Source of the DNA: Palsa-1400 sp036501625
Lineage (GTDB): Bacteria > Verrucomicrobiota > Verrucomicrobiia > Limisphaerales > Palsa-1400
NCBI GenBank assembly: GCA_036501625.1
Contig: DASXZY010000048.1
Coordinates: 8,835-72,834 of the forward strand
DNA length: 64,000 bases
Reading direction: 5' to 3'
In this document: positions 33,813 to 42,546 of the stretch, one piece after another
How positions within the stretch are numbered: the stretch's first letter is position 1
How the letters are laid out: every line of letters starts with the position of its first letter
The notes under the pieces: model-generated
Database searches by the model: none
The model's input: only the letters and a program-made list of their open reading frames with translations
What the model was told of the DNA's origin: nothing
Translations under genes and position numbers: made by a program

Positions 33813-35225
33813 ATGAGCACACCGAAAAGCGTGATAGACATGGCCCGCAAACAAGGGGCCAAAATGGTTGACGTGAAATTCGTCGATACTTTCGGCACCT
33901 GGCAACATTTCAGCGTGCCGATCGCCGAGCTGACTGAGGAAGTTTTCGCCGAAGGCTACGGCTTTGACGGCTCCTCCATCCGCGGTTGGAAGTCCATCGA
34001 AGCCTCCGACATGCTGGCGATGCCCGATCCCCTGACCGCCTTCATGGACCCCTTCTGCGCGGTGCCGACGCTCTCACTGACCTGCACCATCGCCGAAACC
34101 GGCACCAAGGAGGCTTACAGCCGCGACCCGCGCGGCATTGCCCAAAGAGGAGAAAAATATCTGCTGTCCACCGGCCTCGCCGACTCGGCTGTGTTCGGCC
34201 CGGAAGCGGAATTTTTTATCTTTGACAATGTGCAGTTCGACGCGAAGTCCAACGGCACCTGTTACCAGGTCGATTCGGAGGAAGCCATCTGGAATACCGG
34301 GCGCGACGAGCAGCCGAACCTTGGTTACAAAATCCGGCACAAGGAAGGCTATTTTCCGGTCGCCCCCAATGACACCCAGCAGGACATCCGCACGGAAATG
34401 TGCCTGGTCATGGAGCAATTGGGCATCAAGATCGAGCGCCAGCATCACGAAGTGGCCACCGCCGGCCAGGCGGAAATCGACTTCCGCTTTGACACGCTGG
34501 TCAAGACGGCCGACAACATGATGCTCTACAAATACGTCATCAAAAACATCGCCCGCAAACACGGCAAGACGGTCACGTTCATGCCCAAGCCGCTCTACGG
34601 CGATAATGGATCGGGCATGCACACCCACCAGAGCTTGTGGAAAAAAGGCAAGCCGCTGTTCCCCGGCAAGGAATACGCCGGGTTGAGCCAGATGGCGTTG
34701 TATTACATCGGAGGCATTCTCAAGCACGCCAAAGCGCTGTGCGCGATTTGCAGCCCGACGACCAATTCCTACAAGCGCCTGGTTCCCGGCTACGAAGCGC
34801 CGGTGAACCTCGCCTACAGCGCTCGCAATCGCAGTGCGGCCATCCGCATCCCGACCTTCAGCGAAAGCCCCAAGGCCAAGCGCATCGAGTACCGCCCGCC
34901 GGATCCCTCGGCCAATCCGTATCTGTGTTACACAGCGCTGCTGATGGCCGGCTTGGACGGCGTGCTCAATAAAATCGATCCGGGCGAGCCGATGGACAAG
35001 AACATGTATGAGCTGCCGCCGGAAGAATTGGCCAAGGTGCCGCAAGTGCCGGCCAGTTTGGGCGAAGCGCTCGATTGCCTGAAGAAGGACCACGAATTCC
35101 TGTTGAAAGGCGACGTGTTTACGGCCGACTTCCTGGAAATGTGGATCGCCCACAAGCGCAAAGAGGCCGACGCCCTGCGCCTGCGCCCGCATCCCTACGA
35201 ATTCTTCCTCTATTACGACGTGTAA
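33813..35225 (+). CDS. glnA: Glutamine synthetase type I
   Basis: Dodecameric ATP-dependent ammonia ligase of 470 residues. Motifs: FDGSSIRGW, EAEFFIFDNV, the ATP site KPLYGDNGSGMHTHQS, RNRSAAIRIP and EYRPPDPSANPYL. Tyr399 in DKNMYELPPEE corresponds to Tyr397 of E. coli, the adenylylation site, so control by GlnE-type adenylyltransferase is possible. No strong ribosome site is visible. It lies 109 bp after amtB and ends in a strong terminator. Confidence 0.98.
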   Translation: MSTPKSVIDMARKQGAKMVDVKFVDTFGTWQHFSVPIAELTEEVFAEGYGFDGSSIRGWKSIEASDMLAMPDPLTAFMDPFCAVPTLSLTCTIAETGTKEAYSRDPRGIAQRGEKYLLSTGLADSAVFGPEAEFFIFDNVQFDAKSNGTCYQVDSEEAIWNTGRDEQPNLGYKIRHKEGYFPVAPNDTQQDIRTEMCLVMEQLGIKIERQHHEVATAGQAEIDFRFDTLVKTADNMMLYKYVIKNIARKHGKTVTFMPKPLYGDNGSGMHTHQSLWKKGKPLFPGKEYAGLSQMALYYIGGILKHAKALCAICSPTTNSYKRLVPGYEAPVNLAYSARNRSAAIRIPTFSESPKAKRIEYRPPDPSANPYLCYTALLMAGLDGVLNKIDPGEPMDKNMYELPPEELAKVPQVPASLGEALDCLKKDHEFLLKGDVFTADFLEMWIAHKRKEADALRLRPHPYEFFLYYDV

Positions 35226-35253
35226 ACCGTCTCAGGAAAACAAGTTGGAGCAA

Positions 35254-35288
35254 GCGGCGTGGGCGCGAGTCCACGCCGCGTTCTTTTT
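35254..35288 (+). terminator. Rho-independent terminator of glnA
   Basis: The perfect 9-bp arms GCGGCGTGG (35254-35262) and CCACGCCGC (35271-35279) flank an 8-base loop and are followed by GTTCTTTTT. It starts 29 bases after the glnA stop. Confidence 0.9.
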
Positions 35289-35422
35289 CACGCGTTCTTT
35301 TTCACCTTGCGCGCAATGCTGGCGGGCGCATCAGGGTTGGCATGATGCGAGGAGAAGCCGCAGCCCCGATGGCGGCCAAGGCCGTTATATGGCTTCATAT
35401 AGAGGCTGAATAATCTAATTTA

Positions 35423-36211
35423 ATGAAAACAATCGAAACTGCCCCCGCCAAAGCGGCCCTTCCGGCCAGCGGAAAAAAAGACCCTGTTCGCGTCCTCGTT
35501 GTTGATGACCATCCGCTGATGCGCAAAGGCGTCAGCCAACTGATTGACCAGGAACGCGACCTCATGGTCGTCGGCGAGGCCGAAGACGCGCATAAAGCCA
35601 TCACCGCCGTCGAAAGCGCGAAGCCGGACGTCGCGCTGATTGACATCTCGCTCAACGGTACCAGCGGCATCGAGCTGCTCAAGAATCTCAAAGTGCGCTT
35701 CCCGAAACTCAAGATGCTCGTGCTCTCGATGCATGACGAGTCCGTTTACGCCCACCGCGCTTTGCGGGCCGGCGCGTGCGGTTACATCATGAAGCAGGAA
35801 GGGACCGAAAAAGTGTTGACTGCCTTGCGCAAGGTGATCCGCGGCGAAATCTATTTGAGCGAGCGCCTCGGCAGCCGCATGCTCCACACGCTGGTCAATG
35901 GGCGCTCCTCGATGGCCGCTTCGCCAGTCGAGGAATTAAGCGACCGCGAGCTGGAAGTGTTCAATCTCATCGGCCAGGGGCACGGGACCAGGCCCATCGC
36001 GGAGAGGCTTCATTTGAGCGTCAAGACGATTGAGTCTCACCGCGCGCACATCAAGGAGAAGCTCAATTTGACCAATGCCACTGAGTTGGTGCATCACGCC
36101 ATCCAATGGGTGCAAAGCGAGCGCGCCATCAGCGACGCCGGCGGGCAGGCAGCCGCTGCGCTCGCCGCCGCGACTTCGGTTGCAATCGCGCCGCAGCCGG
36201 CCTTGCTCTAA
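35423..36211 (+). CDS. NarL/FixJ-type response regulator
   Basis: Two-domain regulator of 262 residues. The receiver (about 22-140) has the acidic pair VVDDH, phospho-acceptor Asp74 in DVALIDISL, and the Lys in GYIMKQEG. The LuxR-type helix-turn-helix (about 171-232) reads ELSDRELEVFNLIGQGH, then VKTIESHRAHIKEKLN. An Ala/Gln-rich tail follows. No sensor kinase gene adjoins, so its partner is encoded elsewhere. It is convergent with the radical SAM gene, overlapping 4 bases. Confidence 0.95.
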   Translation: MKTIETAPAKAALPASGKKDPVRVLVVDDHPLMRKGVSQLIDQERDLMVVGEAEDAHKAITAVESAKPDVALIDISLNGTSGIELLKNLKVRFPKLKMLVLSMHDESVYAHRALRAGACGYIMKQEGTEKVLTALRKVIRGEIYLSERLGSRMLHTLVNGRSSMAASPVEELSDRELEVFNLIGQGHGTRPIAERLHLSVKTIESHRAHIKEKLNLTNATELVHHAIQWVQSERAISDAGGQAAAALAAATSVAIAPQPALL

Positions 36212-37293
36212 AAATTCAGGGCCAGTTGTGCTTCGGCCGGCCTTCTGAAAGATTTGATTGACAGCGCGAACCTGTCTTCGGATAATCCGGCTTTCCTGCA
36301 CGCGACGGCGAATGTTTGCCGTATTTGGCCGGCGAAAATTCCGCTGCCACCCATGCGCAGGCCCCATTCGGAGGTGTTGAGCTTGCCATCGCGCATGGAA
36401 CGGAGGCGGTTGAGAACTTTTTCCTTTTTTTCCGGCGCGTGGGCGCCCAGCCATTTCTCAAAAAGATCCTTCACCGCGTAGGGCAGGCGGACGATCGTGT
36501 AGCCGGCAAACTTGGCCCCGGCTTCAGCCGCCGCCCGCACAATGGACAGAATCTCATGATCGGTCAGCCCAGGGATGATCGGCGCGACGTTGACGCCGAC
36601 TCGCACGCCGGCCTGGGCCAGCAGGCGAATCGCTTCGAGGCGCTGGCGAGGGGTGGACGTGCGCGGCTCCATGGCGCGCGCCAAATCCGAATCCAGCGTG
36701 GTGATTGAGAGGCAGACGGACACGGCATCGTATCGCGCCAGTTCCTGAAACAAATCGATGTCGCGCGTGATCAGGAAATTTTTGGTAATCGCGACGACCG
36801 GGTTTCGGCATTCAGCCAGGATTTCGAGGCAGCGGCGCGTCAATTTTAATTTGCGTTCGATGGGCTGGTAGCAGTCCGTAACGCCGCTCATGGCTAAGAC
36901 CTGCGGTTTCCATTTGGGCGACGCCAATTCCTTGCGCAGCAATTCGGGCGCGTTTTCTTTGACCATGATTTTGGATTCAAAATCCAGCCCCGCTGAGAAA
37001 CCAAGATACTCGTGGAACGGCCGCGCGTAGCAATAGGAACACCCGTGCTCGCAGCCGCGATAGGCATTGATGCTGGCGCTGAAAGGAATATCCGGGCTGT
37101 CGTTGCAGGCAATAATGGTTTGGGAAAGGTCCCGCAGAAACTGGGTGCGGGGCGCGGGATCATCGGCGGGATTCCAGTCCGAGTCGCGCTCGAGCGTGAT
37201 TTGCTCGAAACGGTTGGGCGGATTTTCACCGACGCCCCGCCCGCGCGGCGGCGAGGCAGGCGGGCCGCCGGCCAACTGATTTGGCGCTGACAT
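36208..37293 (-). CDS. Radical SAM protein, SplB/PA0069 family
   Basis: Radical SAM enzyme of 361 residues. The [4Fe-4S] motif is NAYRGCEHGCSYCYARPFHEYLG with Cys81, Cys85 and Cys88. The sequence around it (FLRDLSQTIIACNDSPDIPF) and LAMSGVTDCYQPIERKLKLTR are typical of the PA0069/Rv2578c group, whose reaction is not established. The frame is open 48 codons further upstream, but GGAGG precedes the ATG at 37293. It is downstream of DUF971 and a TPR lipoprotein gene on the same strand. Confidence 0.9.
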   Translation of the reverse strand: MSAPNQLAGGPPASPPRGRGVGENPPNRFEQITLERDSDWNPADDPAPRTQFLRDLSQTIIACNDSPDIPFSASINAYRGCEHGCSYCYARPFHEYLGFSAGLDFESKIMVKENAPELLRKELASPKWKPQVLAMSGVTDCYQPIERKLKLTRRCLEILAECRNPVVAITKNFLITRDIDLFQELARYDAVSVCLSITTLDSDLARAMEPRTSTPRQRLEAIRLLAQAGVRVGVNVAPIIPGLTDHEILSIVRAAAEAGAKFAGYTIVRLPYAVKDLFEKWLGAHAPEKKEKVLNRLRSMRDGKLNTSEWGLRMGGSGIFAGQIRQTFAVACRKAGLSEDRFALSIKSFRRPAEAQLALNF

Positions 37294-37339
37294 GCCTCCA
37301 TTCTCCGGCAACAAACTGCTCCTGTCCAGTCCCGGCGGT

Positions 37340-37660
37340 TCAGGCCGCGATTTGCCGCAAGTAATCGAACGAAAAAATGCCGGATGAATGGCCGTCGCCC
37401 CAATATGGCTGAACGGCGTAGCTGCCGACCAATTCAAGTCGTGTCAACTGAAAGGAGCGCGGCGTGAGGGGTTTTTCGGGGCCTTGATGCAATTGGCCCA
37501 TGATGTCGCGTTCGCCCTTGCAACCGGCGCACGGGCAGGCGCGCCGAAGGTGTTCCAGCGTCATAAAATTCTCCGTGCCGTCATCCCATTTGATCGCAAG
37601 TTCCTGGCCGATTTGCTGGAGGTCCACGGGGCGCACAATTAGGGGTTCCTTTCCAGCCAC
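37340..37660 (-). CDS. DUF971 protein
   Basis: A 106-residue protein matching the DUF971 (gamma-butyrobetaine hydroxylase-like N-terminal) family: LAIKWDDGTENFMTLEHLRRACPCAGCKGE, then LVGSYAVQPYWGDGHSSGIFSFDYLRQI. The CPCAGC motif suggests metal or Fe-S binding; members are linked to Fe-S or MRP/ApbC pathways in other bacteria. Its start overlaps the end of the TPR gene by 22 bases, so the genes are coupled. Confidence 0.92.
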   Translation of the reverse strand: MAGKEPLIVRPVDLQQIGQELAIKWDDGTENFMTLEHLRRACPCAGCKGERDIMGQLHQGPEKPLTPRSFQLTRLELVGSYAVQPYWGDGHSSGIFSFDYLRQIAA

Positions 37661-39456
37661 GCGCGGATGTTGGCGGATTGCGCGTTGGCCGGGTCCAATT
37701 GCAGCACTTGGGTGTACTGTTCGCGCGCCAGGCGCGGCTGTTTGAGTTTTTCCGCGTACAATTTGCCCAATAACAAATGGCCGTTGACGTTTTCCGGGTG
37801 CTGGTCCAGGAGCCTGCCCAATTCATGGGCGGCATCTTCGGTGTAGCCGCGCTTTTGCAATGTCCATGCGAAGGTGTAACGAGCTTCGGCCGAGTCTTCC
37901 CGCAACGCCACCGCCCGATCCAATTGTTCGAGCGCCGTGGCGTAGTCCCGCGCCTCCAAGGCTGTGACGGCCAGGCCGTAACACGCGTCGTAATAAGTTG
38001 GGTCGGCCGCGATGGCGTCGTTGTAGTCGTGAATGCTTTCGGCTAAATCGCCGGCCTGGCGCGCGCGGAGGGCATCGGCGGCCAAATCGCGGGCGCGGAC
38101 ACGGTTGCCAGGAATGGGCGTGATGCGAGGAGGATACGCATAGCGGGAACCGGGCGGCACGAGCGGCGGCTCAGGAGCGATGATTGCCGGCGGGCGCGTC
38201 GCAGGCTTGGGCGAGAACCATCGCAATGGATTTAATCGCTGGGTCAAGGATTTGCGCGGCTCCGCATTGGTGTCGGTGACAACGGGCGCCGGAACCACGT
38301 TGGAAGGATTCGCGACTGGCGGCGCTTCGACAGGCGACGGTGCGGCGGCCGGAGGCGCGGAAACGCGGGGGGGCGGCGATTCGGGCGGTGGTTGCGGCTG
38401 AACTTGGGGCGGAGGCACGACTGGCTGGGCGGGGGGCGTCGAGGTCACCACTTGAATTGGCGGGGGAGCGATCGCGGGCTGGGGCTTGGGCGGCGATTCC
38501 TCGGGAGGCGGCCTTGGCGTCACCGCAATTGGGGTGGAGGGCGCGGCGTTCGTTTTGACAACAGGCGGCTCAGGGCGAGGCAGCGGCTTGGGAACCGGCG
38601 CCGGCTCGGGCGCGCGCGCCGGCTGGGGCGTGATGATGATGCGCTGGCTCACGTCCAGATCATGCGCCACTTTTGCGACTTGTTTGGCGTTCGGCGGGGC
38701 GGGATTCTCGGCTAGGTACTCGCCGTAGAGGCGGAGGGCTTGTTTTGGGTTGTTGAGATATTCCTGGGAGACAATGGCCAGATTGAGCATGGCGGGCGCG
38801 AAATTCGTGTCGCGATTCAAGGCCAGCACAAAATTCGTGGCGGCGACGTGAACGGCTTCGGCGCCGGGGGAGCGTCCTTGCAATCTGAGCACGCCCAGGG
38901 CGTTGGCGGCTTCCGGCGTGACCCGGATTTTCTCCGCCGCTTCAAACTCGTGCCGGGCCGCTTCGAGGAGCCGGCTACGCTCGAGACCGGGCCGTTCCAA
39001 TGCGTATTGGAAAAGAGCCGCGCCCATCCGCAAATAGCCCTGAACATCCTTGGGCCGGAAAGTAAGGTAGGTGGTCAGGTAATCAATGGCAGCCAGATAA
39101 TTTGTCTGCTGGCAGCGGAGGCAGCCAAGATTATACATGACGGTGGCGTTGTTGCGATCCAGTTTGATTGCCTGCGAATATGCCTTGGAAGCTGCGTCCA
39201 ATTGTCCGCCGTCCTGGCAAGCCAGGCCCAGGAGGTTCCACGCCTTGGCCTGCGTCGCGAGAGGCGCGTCGGCGAGGATGCGGGTGGCGTCTTTCAGATC
39301 AACGATGGCATCGGTGAACTGGCCGGATTGAATTTCCCGCTCGGCCCGGCGCAACTCGCCCGCCCCCGGCGGACGGCATGCGGTCAACAGCATTCCCAGC
39401 GCGGCGACGACAAGGAGGTGGCCGCGGAGGCGGCGCCGTTTTTTTGTCGTCATCAT
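37639..39456 (-). CDS. TPR-repeat lipoprotein with proline-rich centre
   Basis: About 605 residues with a lipoprotein-like signal (RGHLLVVAALGMLLTAC). The N-terminal third has TPR units (AWNLLGLACQDGGQLDAASKAYSQAIKLDRNNATVMYNLGCL in outline). Residues about 270-420 are a long Pro/Ala/Val low-complexity linker. The C-terminal third has more TPRs (YDACYGLAVTALEARDYATALEQLDRAVAL). It is probably a periplasmic scaffold; partners unknown. Start is ATG at 39456 or 39453; an ATG 6 codons earlier gives a poorer signal. Confidence 0.85.
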   Translation of the reverse strand: MMTTKKRRRLRGHLLVVAALGMLLTACRPPGAGELRRAEREIQSGQFTDAIVDLKDATRILADAPLATQAKAWNLLGLACQDGGQLDAASKAYSQAIKLDRNNATVMYNLGCLRCQQTNYLAAIDYLTTYLTFRPKDVQGYLRMGAALFQYALERPGLERSRLLEAARHEFEAAEKIRVTPEAANALGVLRLQGRSPGAEAVHVAATNFVLALNRDTNFAPAMLNLAIVSQEYLNNPKQALRLYGEYLAENPAPPNAKQVAKVAHDLDVSQRIIITPQPARAPEPAPVPKPLPRPEPPVVKTNAAPSTPIAVTPRPPPEESPPKPQPAIAPPPIQVVTSTPPAQPVVPPPQVQPQPPPESPPPRVSAPPAAAPSPVEAPPVANPSNVVPAPVVTDTNAEPRKSLTQRLNPLRWFSPKPATRPPAIIAPEPPLVPPGSRYAYPPRITPIPGNRVRARDLAADALRARQAGDLAESIHDYNDAIAADPTYYDACYGLAVTALEARDYATALEQLDRAVALREDSAEARYTFAWTLQKRGYTEDAAHELGRLLDQHPENVNGHLLLGKLYAEKLKQPRLAREQYTQVLQLDPANAQSANIRAWLERNP

Positions 39457-39486
39457 TTCAGAGGGTGGTAGCATTCGGAATCGAGA

Positions 39487-40566
39487 GTGTCAAGAGACGG
39501 TCATTTTGTTTTTGGATGGGGAACTCTAAAGCTCGCTGTGTGCGGCGCCGCCTTTATTTTGGCCGCCCGCGCGGCCATTGGGGCCGATGATGTGTTTGGA
39601 AATGCCACTGCCGCCGGGCGCGCGCGAGTGGTGATGGTGCAGCAGCCGGGCGCCACGCAGGCCTATCAACCGCAGCCGGCGGTCGTCCAGCAAATGGTGC
39701 GGACCGGCATGTTGCGCTGGACCGGCAAGGCCAGCCTCCAGGCCGCCTGGCTGGCAGTTGTCTCGCCCAAAGACATTGTGGGCATCAAAGTTTATTCCAT
39801 CTCCGGCGCCGACAGCGGGACGCGCCCCGCCGTGGCCGAGGCGGTCGTGCAGGGTCTTTTGGAAGCTGGGCTGCCCAGCAGCAACATCGTGATCTGGGAC
39901 CGGCGCCTGGTCGATTTGCGGCTGGCCGGCTACACCGAATTGGCGCGCCGTTACCACATCGGCCTGGCGGGAAGCTCGGATGCCGGCTACGACGAAAATA
40001 TCCGCTACACCAATTCCATTCTGGGCACGCTGGTGGCGGGCGATTTGGAGTTCGACCTTCATGGAACGGAAAGCGGGCGCTACTCCCACGTCAGCAAATT
40101 GTTGACATCCAACCTGACCAAAATTATCAGCATCGCGCCTTTGCTCAATCACAACGTGGCGGGCGTTTGCGGGCATCTTTACGGGCTGTCCATGGCTTGC
40201 GCGGACAACTCGGCGCGGTTCGAGGCTTCCGCCGCGCGCCTGGCGCAGGCCGTGCCTGAACTCTACGCCATGCGCGCCGTCGGCGACAAAGTCGCGCTCA
40301 ACATCACGGACGGGTTGATCTGTCAATACTTGGGCGAGCAAACCAGCCTTCTTCATTACTCGACGGAGTTGAATCAAATCTGGATCAGCAAAGACCCTGT
40401 CGCCCTGGACACGCTGGCCATTCAGGAATTGGACCGCGAACGGCAGGCCAAGAACATCGCGTCGCGCGGAGATAATCCAGAATTGTACCAGAACGCGGCC
40501 TTGCTGGAATTGGGCGTGTCCGATCCGTCCAAGCTCAAGCTGGAAGTCGTCCAGCCGGCGGATTGA
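39487..40566 (+). CDS. DUF362 protein with signal peptide
   Basis: A 359-residue protein with a GTG start and an N-terminal export segment (LKLAVCGAAFILAARAAIGA). The body fits the DUF362 family: VSPKDIVGIKVYSISGADSGTRPAVAEAVVQGLLEAG, SSNIVIWDRRLVDL, and TSNLTKIISIAPLLNHNVAGVCGHLYGLSM. The 4Fe-4S ferredoxin motifs found in some DUF362 proteins are absent. Function unknown. It is divergent from the TPR gene (30 bp apart) and its last 32 bases overlap the convergent acetyltransferase gene. Confidence 0.85.
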   Translation: MSRDGHFVFGWGTLKLAVCGAAFILAARAAIGADDVFGNATAAGRARVVMVQQPGATQAYQPQPAVVQQMVRTGMLRWTGKASLQAAWLAVVSPKDIVGIKVYSISGADSGTRPAVAEAVVQGLLEAGLPSSNIVIWDRRLVDLRLAGYTELARRYHIGLAGSSDAGYDENIRYTNSILGTLVAGDLEFDLHGTESGRYSHVSKLLTSNLTKIISIAPLLNHNVAGVCGHLYGLSMACADNSARFEASAARLAQAVPELYAMRAVGDKVALNITDGLICQYLGEQTSLLHYSTELNQIWISKDPVALDTLAIQELDRERQAKNIASRGDNPELYQNAALLELGVSDPSKLKLEVVQPAD

Positions 40567-41101
40567 GCCGGGCGCCCTGGAGCATCGCGTAAATCGCATG
40601 ATTGACAAAGTGGTCGTGCAGCCATTCCGCGTCGCGCGCGACGCCCTCGAATGTAAAACCTAATTTTTCCGGGATGGCGCGGCTTCGGCGGTTTTCCTCC
40701 GCGCAGGCGATCTTCAGGCGGTGCAGGTTCATCGCGCCGAAAGCATGCTCGGCCATCGCGCGGCAACTGGACGTCATGATGCCCCGTCCCTGAAATGGCG
40801 CGCCCAGCCAGTATTCGAGCGGGGCGGCGCGGTTGGGCCAGTCGATGGGGCCGCAGTTGATCATTCCGGCGAGCTTGCCCTTTTCCCAGATGCCGGTGTG
40901 AACGGCCTGATTGAGGGCGAATTGTTTCAAAGCGTTCGCCACGTACATCGCCACGTCGGCCTGAGTGCGGCGCTGGTCAGCCCAATTCATCCACGGCCGC
41001 AAATGCGCGCGGCTGGCCTCGATCAATTCAAAAAGCTCCTTCGCATGCCGATGCTCCATTAGCGCCAGTTCGATTTGCCCTCCAATGCAGGTCCGAAACA
41101 T
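40535..41101 (-). CDS. RimJ/RimL-type GNAT acetyltransferase
   Basis: A 188-residue acetyltransferase. Family layout: RHAKELFELIEASRAHLRPWMNW at the N-terminus, LEYWLGAPFQGRGIMTSSCRAMAEHAF with the acetyl-CoA loop QGRGIM, and RLKIACAEENRRSRAIPEKLGFTFEG. Close to ribosomal-protein-serine acetyltransferases, but the natural target may be another protein N-terminus. It is 9 bases downstream of argJ on the same strand. Confidence 0.9.
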   Translation of the reverse strand: MFRTCIGGQIELALMEHRHAKELFELIEASRAHLRPWMNWADQRRTQADVAMYVANALKQFALNQAVHTGIWEKGKLAGMINCGPIDWPNRAAPLEYWLGAPFQGRGIMTSSCRAMAEHAFGAMNLHRLKIACAEENRRSRAIPEKLGFTFEGVARDAEWLHDHFVNHAIYAMLQGARLNPPAGRLPA

Positions 41102-41110
41102 GGCCGCGCG

Positions 41111-42439
41111 TCACCCTCCCAAAGTGGACGGGTCAGTGACGTCGCCTTTGTTGAAATCGACGTAGGCTTCGGTCAGATCGGCAGCGTAGATCAACTCGCT
41201 GGCGCGGCCCAGGTTCAGGTTTATGTGGAGATCGAACGCGCTGGCGGTTGTCACCTGGCAAAGCGCCTTGAACGCCACGCGCGCCGGGCGGCCGCGCCGC
41301 AATGGCCAAAAAATCTTCCGGCTGCCGGGCAGGCTGTAGCCGACATCGACTTTTTCCTCCACGACTCGCGCGCTGGAATAACCGAGCGCGCAGAGGATGC
41401 GGCCCCAATTTGGATCGCCGCCGCACCAGCTCGTCTTGACAAGCGAACTATTGGCCACCGCGCGCGCGGCCGCGGCGGCTTCGGCGGGCGTCCTGGCTCC
41501 ATTGACGCGGACGGTGACGAACCGGGAGACGCCCTCTCCGTCAAGCACAATTTTCCGGGCCAATTCGAGCGTCACATGCTCCAAGGCCGCTTGAAAGACC
41601 GCCAGTTCGGGGGACCGCGCCGTGAGCGGACGATGCCCGGCGCGCCCGTTGGCCAGCAGCAGGACCGTGTCGTTGGTGCTCATATCTCCATCGACTGTAA
41701 TGCGATTGAAACTTTTCGCGACGGCTTCGTTCAAAGCGGCCTGCAACGTCGTTGCCTCGACGGCCGCATCCGTCGTCAGGAAGCAGAGCATGGTCGCATG
41801 AAGGGCGCGCAAAGGCGGCGCCGATCCCGTCTGGCTCATGCCGGGCTGGATCATGCCGGCGCCTTTGCACATGCCGCCGAGGCGCGCGGTTTTTCCTCCG
41901 AGTTGGAATTCGACCGCGACTTCCTTGAGCCGCGTGTCGCTGGTCATGATGGCCTCCGCCGCATGGGTGGCGCTGGCGCGAGAAGACTCAACGAGGCGGG
42001 ACGCCACTTTAATTCCCAGCCGGACACTGGCCATCGGAAGTCGCACGCCAATGCGCCCCGTGGAGGCCACCAGAACCTGTTCGGCGGGGATATTCAGGGC
42101 CGCGCCGGCGAGCCGGGCCATTTCGCGGGCGTCAAAAAGACCCTGGCGTCCGGTGCAGGCGTTGGCATTGCCTGAATTGACGACCACCGCGCGGGCGAGG
42201 CCGCTCCGGACGCGTTCGGCGCAAAGGCGCACGGGCGCGGCGCGGACTTGATTGGTCGTAAAAACGCCGGCCATAGTGGCGGGTGTTTCGGAAACCAGCA
42301 AAGCAAGATCGCGTTTCTGCCCCTTGTTGGAGCCTTTGCCGGTGCCGAGGCGCTTTATATCGCAGAACACCCCCGCCGCGAGGAACCCCTCCGGCGACGT
42401 AACCGATCCGGCAATATCATGAAACAGAGATTTTTTCAC
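41111..42439 (-). CDS. argJ: Bifunctional ornithine acetyltransferase/N-acetylglutamate synthase
   Basis: Arginine biosynthesis enzyme that recycles the acetyl group from acetylornithine to glutamate. ArgJ cleaves itself before a Thr in the ATML motif, here LRALHATMLCFLTTDA, giving alpha and beta chains. Other motifs: VFTTNQVRAAPV, VVVNSGNANACTG, ASTGRIGVRLPM, GGMCKGAGMIQPGM, VDGDMSTNDTVLLLANG and CGGDPNWGRI. A GTG at 42439 (VKKSLFHDIAG) is the likely start; the longer frame upstream has no homology. It is divergent from the acyltransferase gene. Confidence 0.95.
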   Translation of the reverse strand: MKKSLFHDIAGSVTSPEGFLAAGVFCDIKRLGTGKGSNKGQKRDLALLVSETPATMAGVFTTNQVRAAPVRLCAERVRSGLARAVVVNSGNANACTGRQGLFDAREMARLAGAALNIPAEQVLVASTGRIGVRLPMASVRLGIKVASRLVESSRASATHAAEAIMTSDTRLKEVAVEFQLGGKTARLGGMCKGAGMIQPGMSQTGSAPPLRALHATMLCFLTTDAAVEATTLQAALNEAVAKSFNRITVDGDMSTNDTVLLLANGRAGHRPLTARSPELAVFQAALEHVTLELARKIVLDGEGVSRFVTVRVNGARTPAEAAAAARAVANSSLVKTSWCGGDPNWGRILCALGYSSARVVEEKVDVGYSLPGSRKIFWPLRRGRPARVAFKALCQVTTASAFDLHINLNLGRASELIYAADLTEAYVDFNKGDVTDPSTLGG

Positions 42440-42546
42440 CCAGAGCGAGACAGAAGCGCAAATCGCGCGCGGTGTCAATCTTGGAGGCTCTCCCGCCGCG
42501 CATTTTGCTCGCCAACGCGGGTTAATCTCGTATAGCAGTACACAAG

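Noticed and set aside
38740..39471. Plus-strand frame opposite the TPR lipoprotein
   Set aside because: The minus strand has a signal peptide and clear TPR units; the plus frame has no recognisable feature.
41075..42175. Plus-strand frame of 366 codons opposite argJ
   Set aside because: The argJ frame has the ATML cleavage motif and all family blocks; the plus frame has none.
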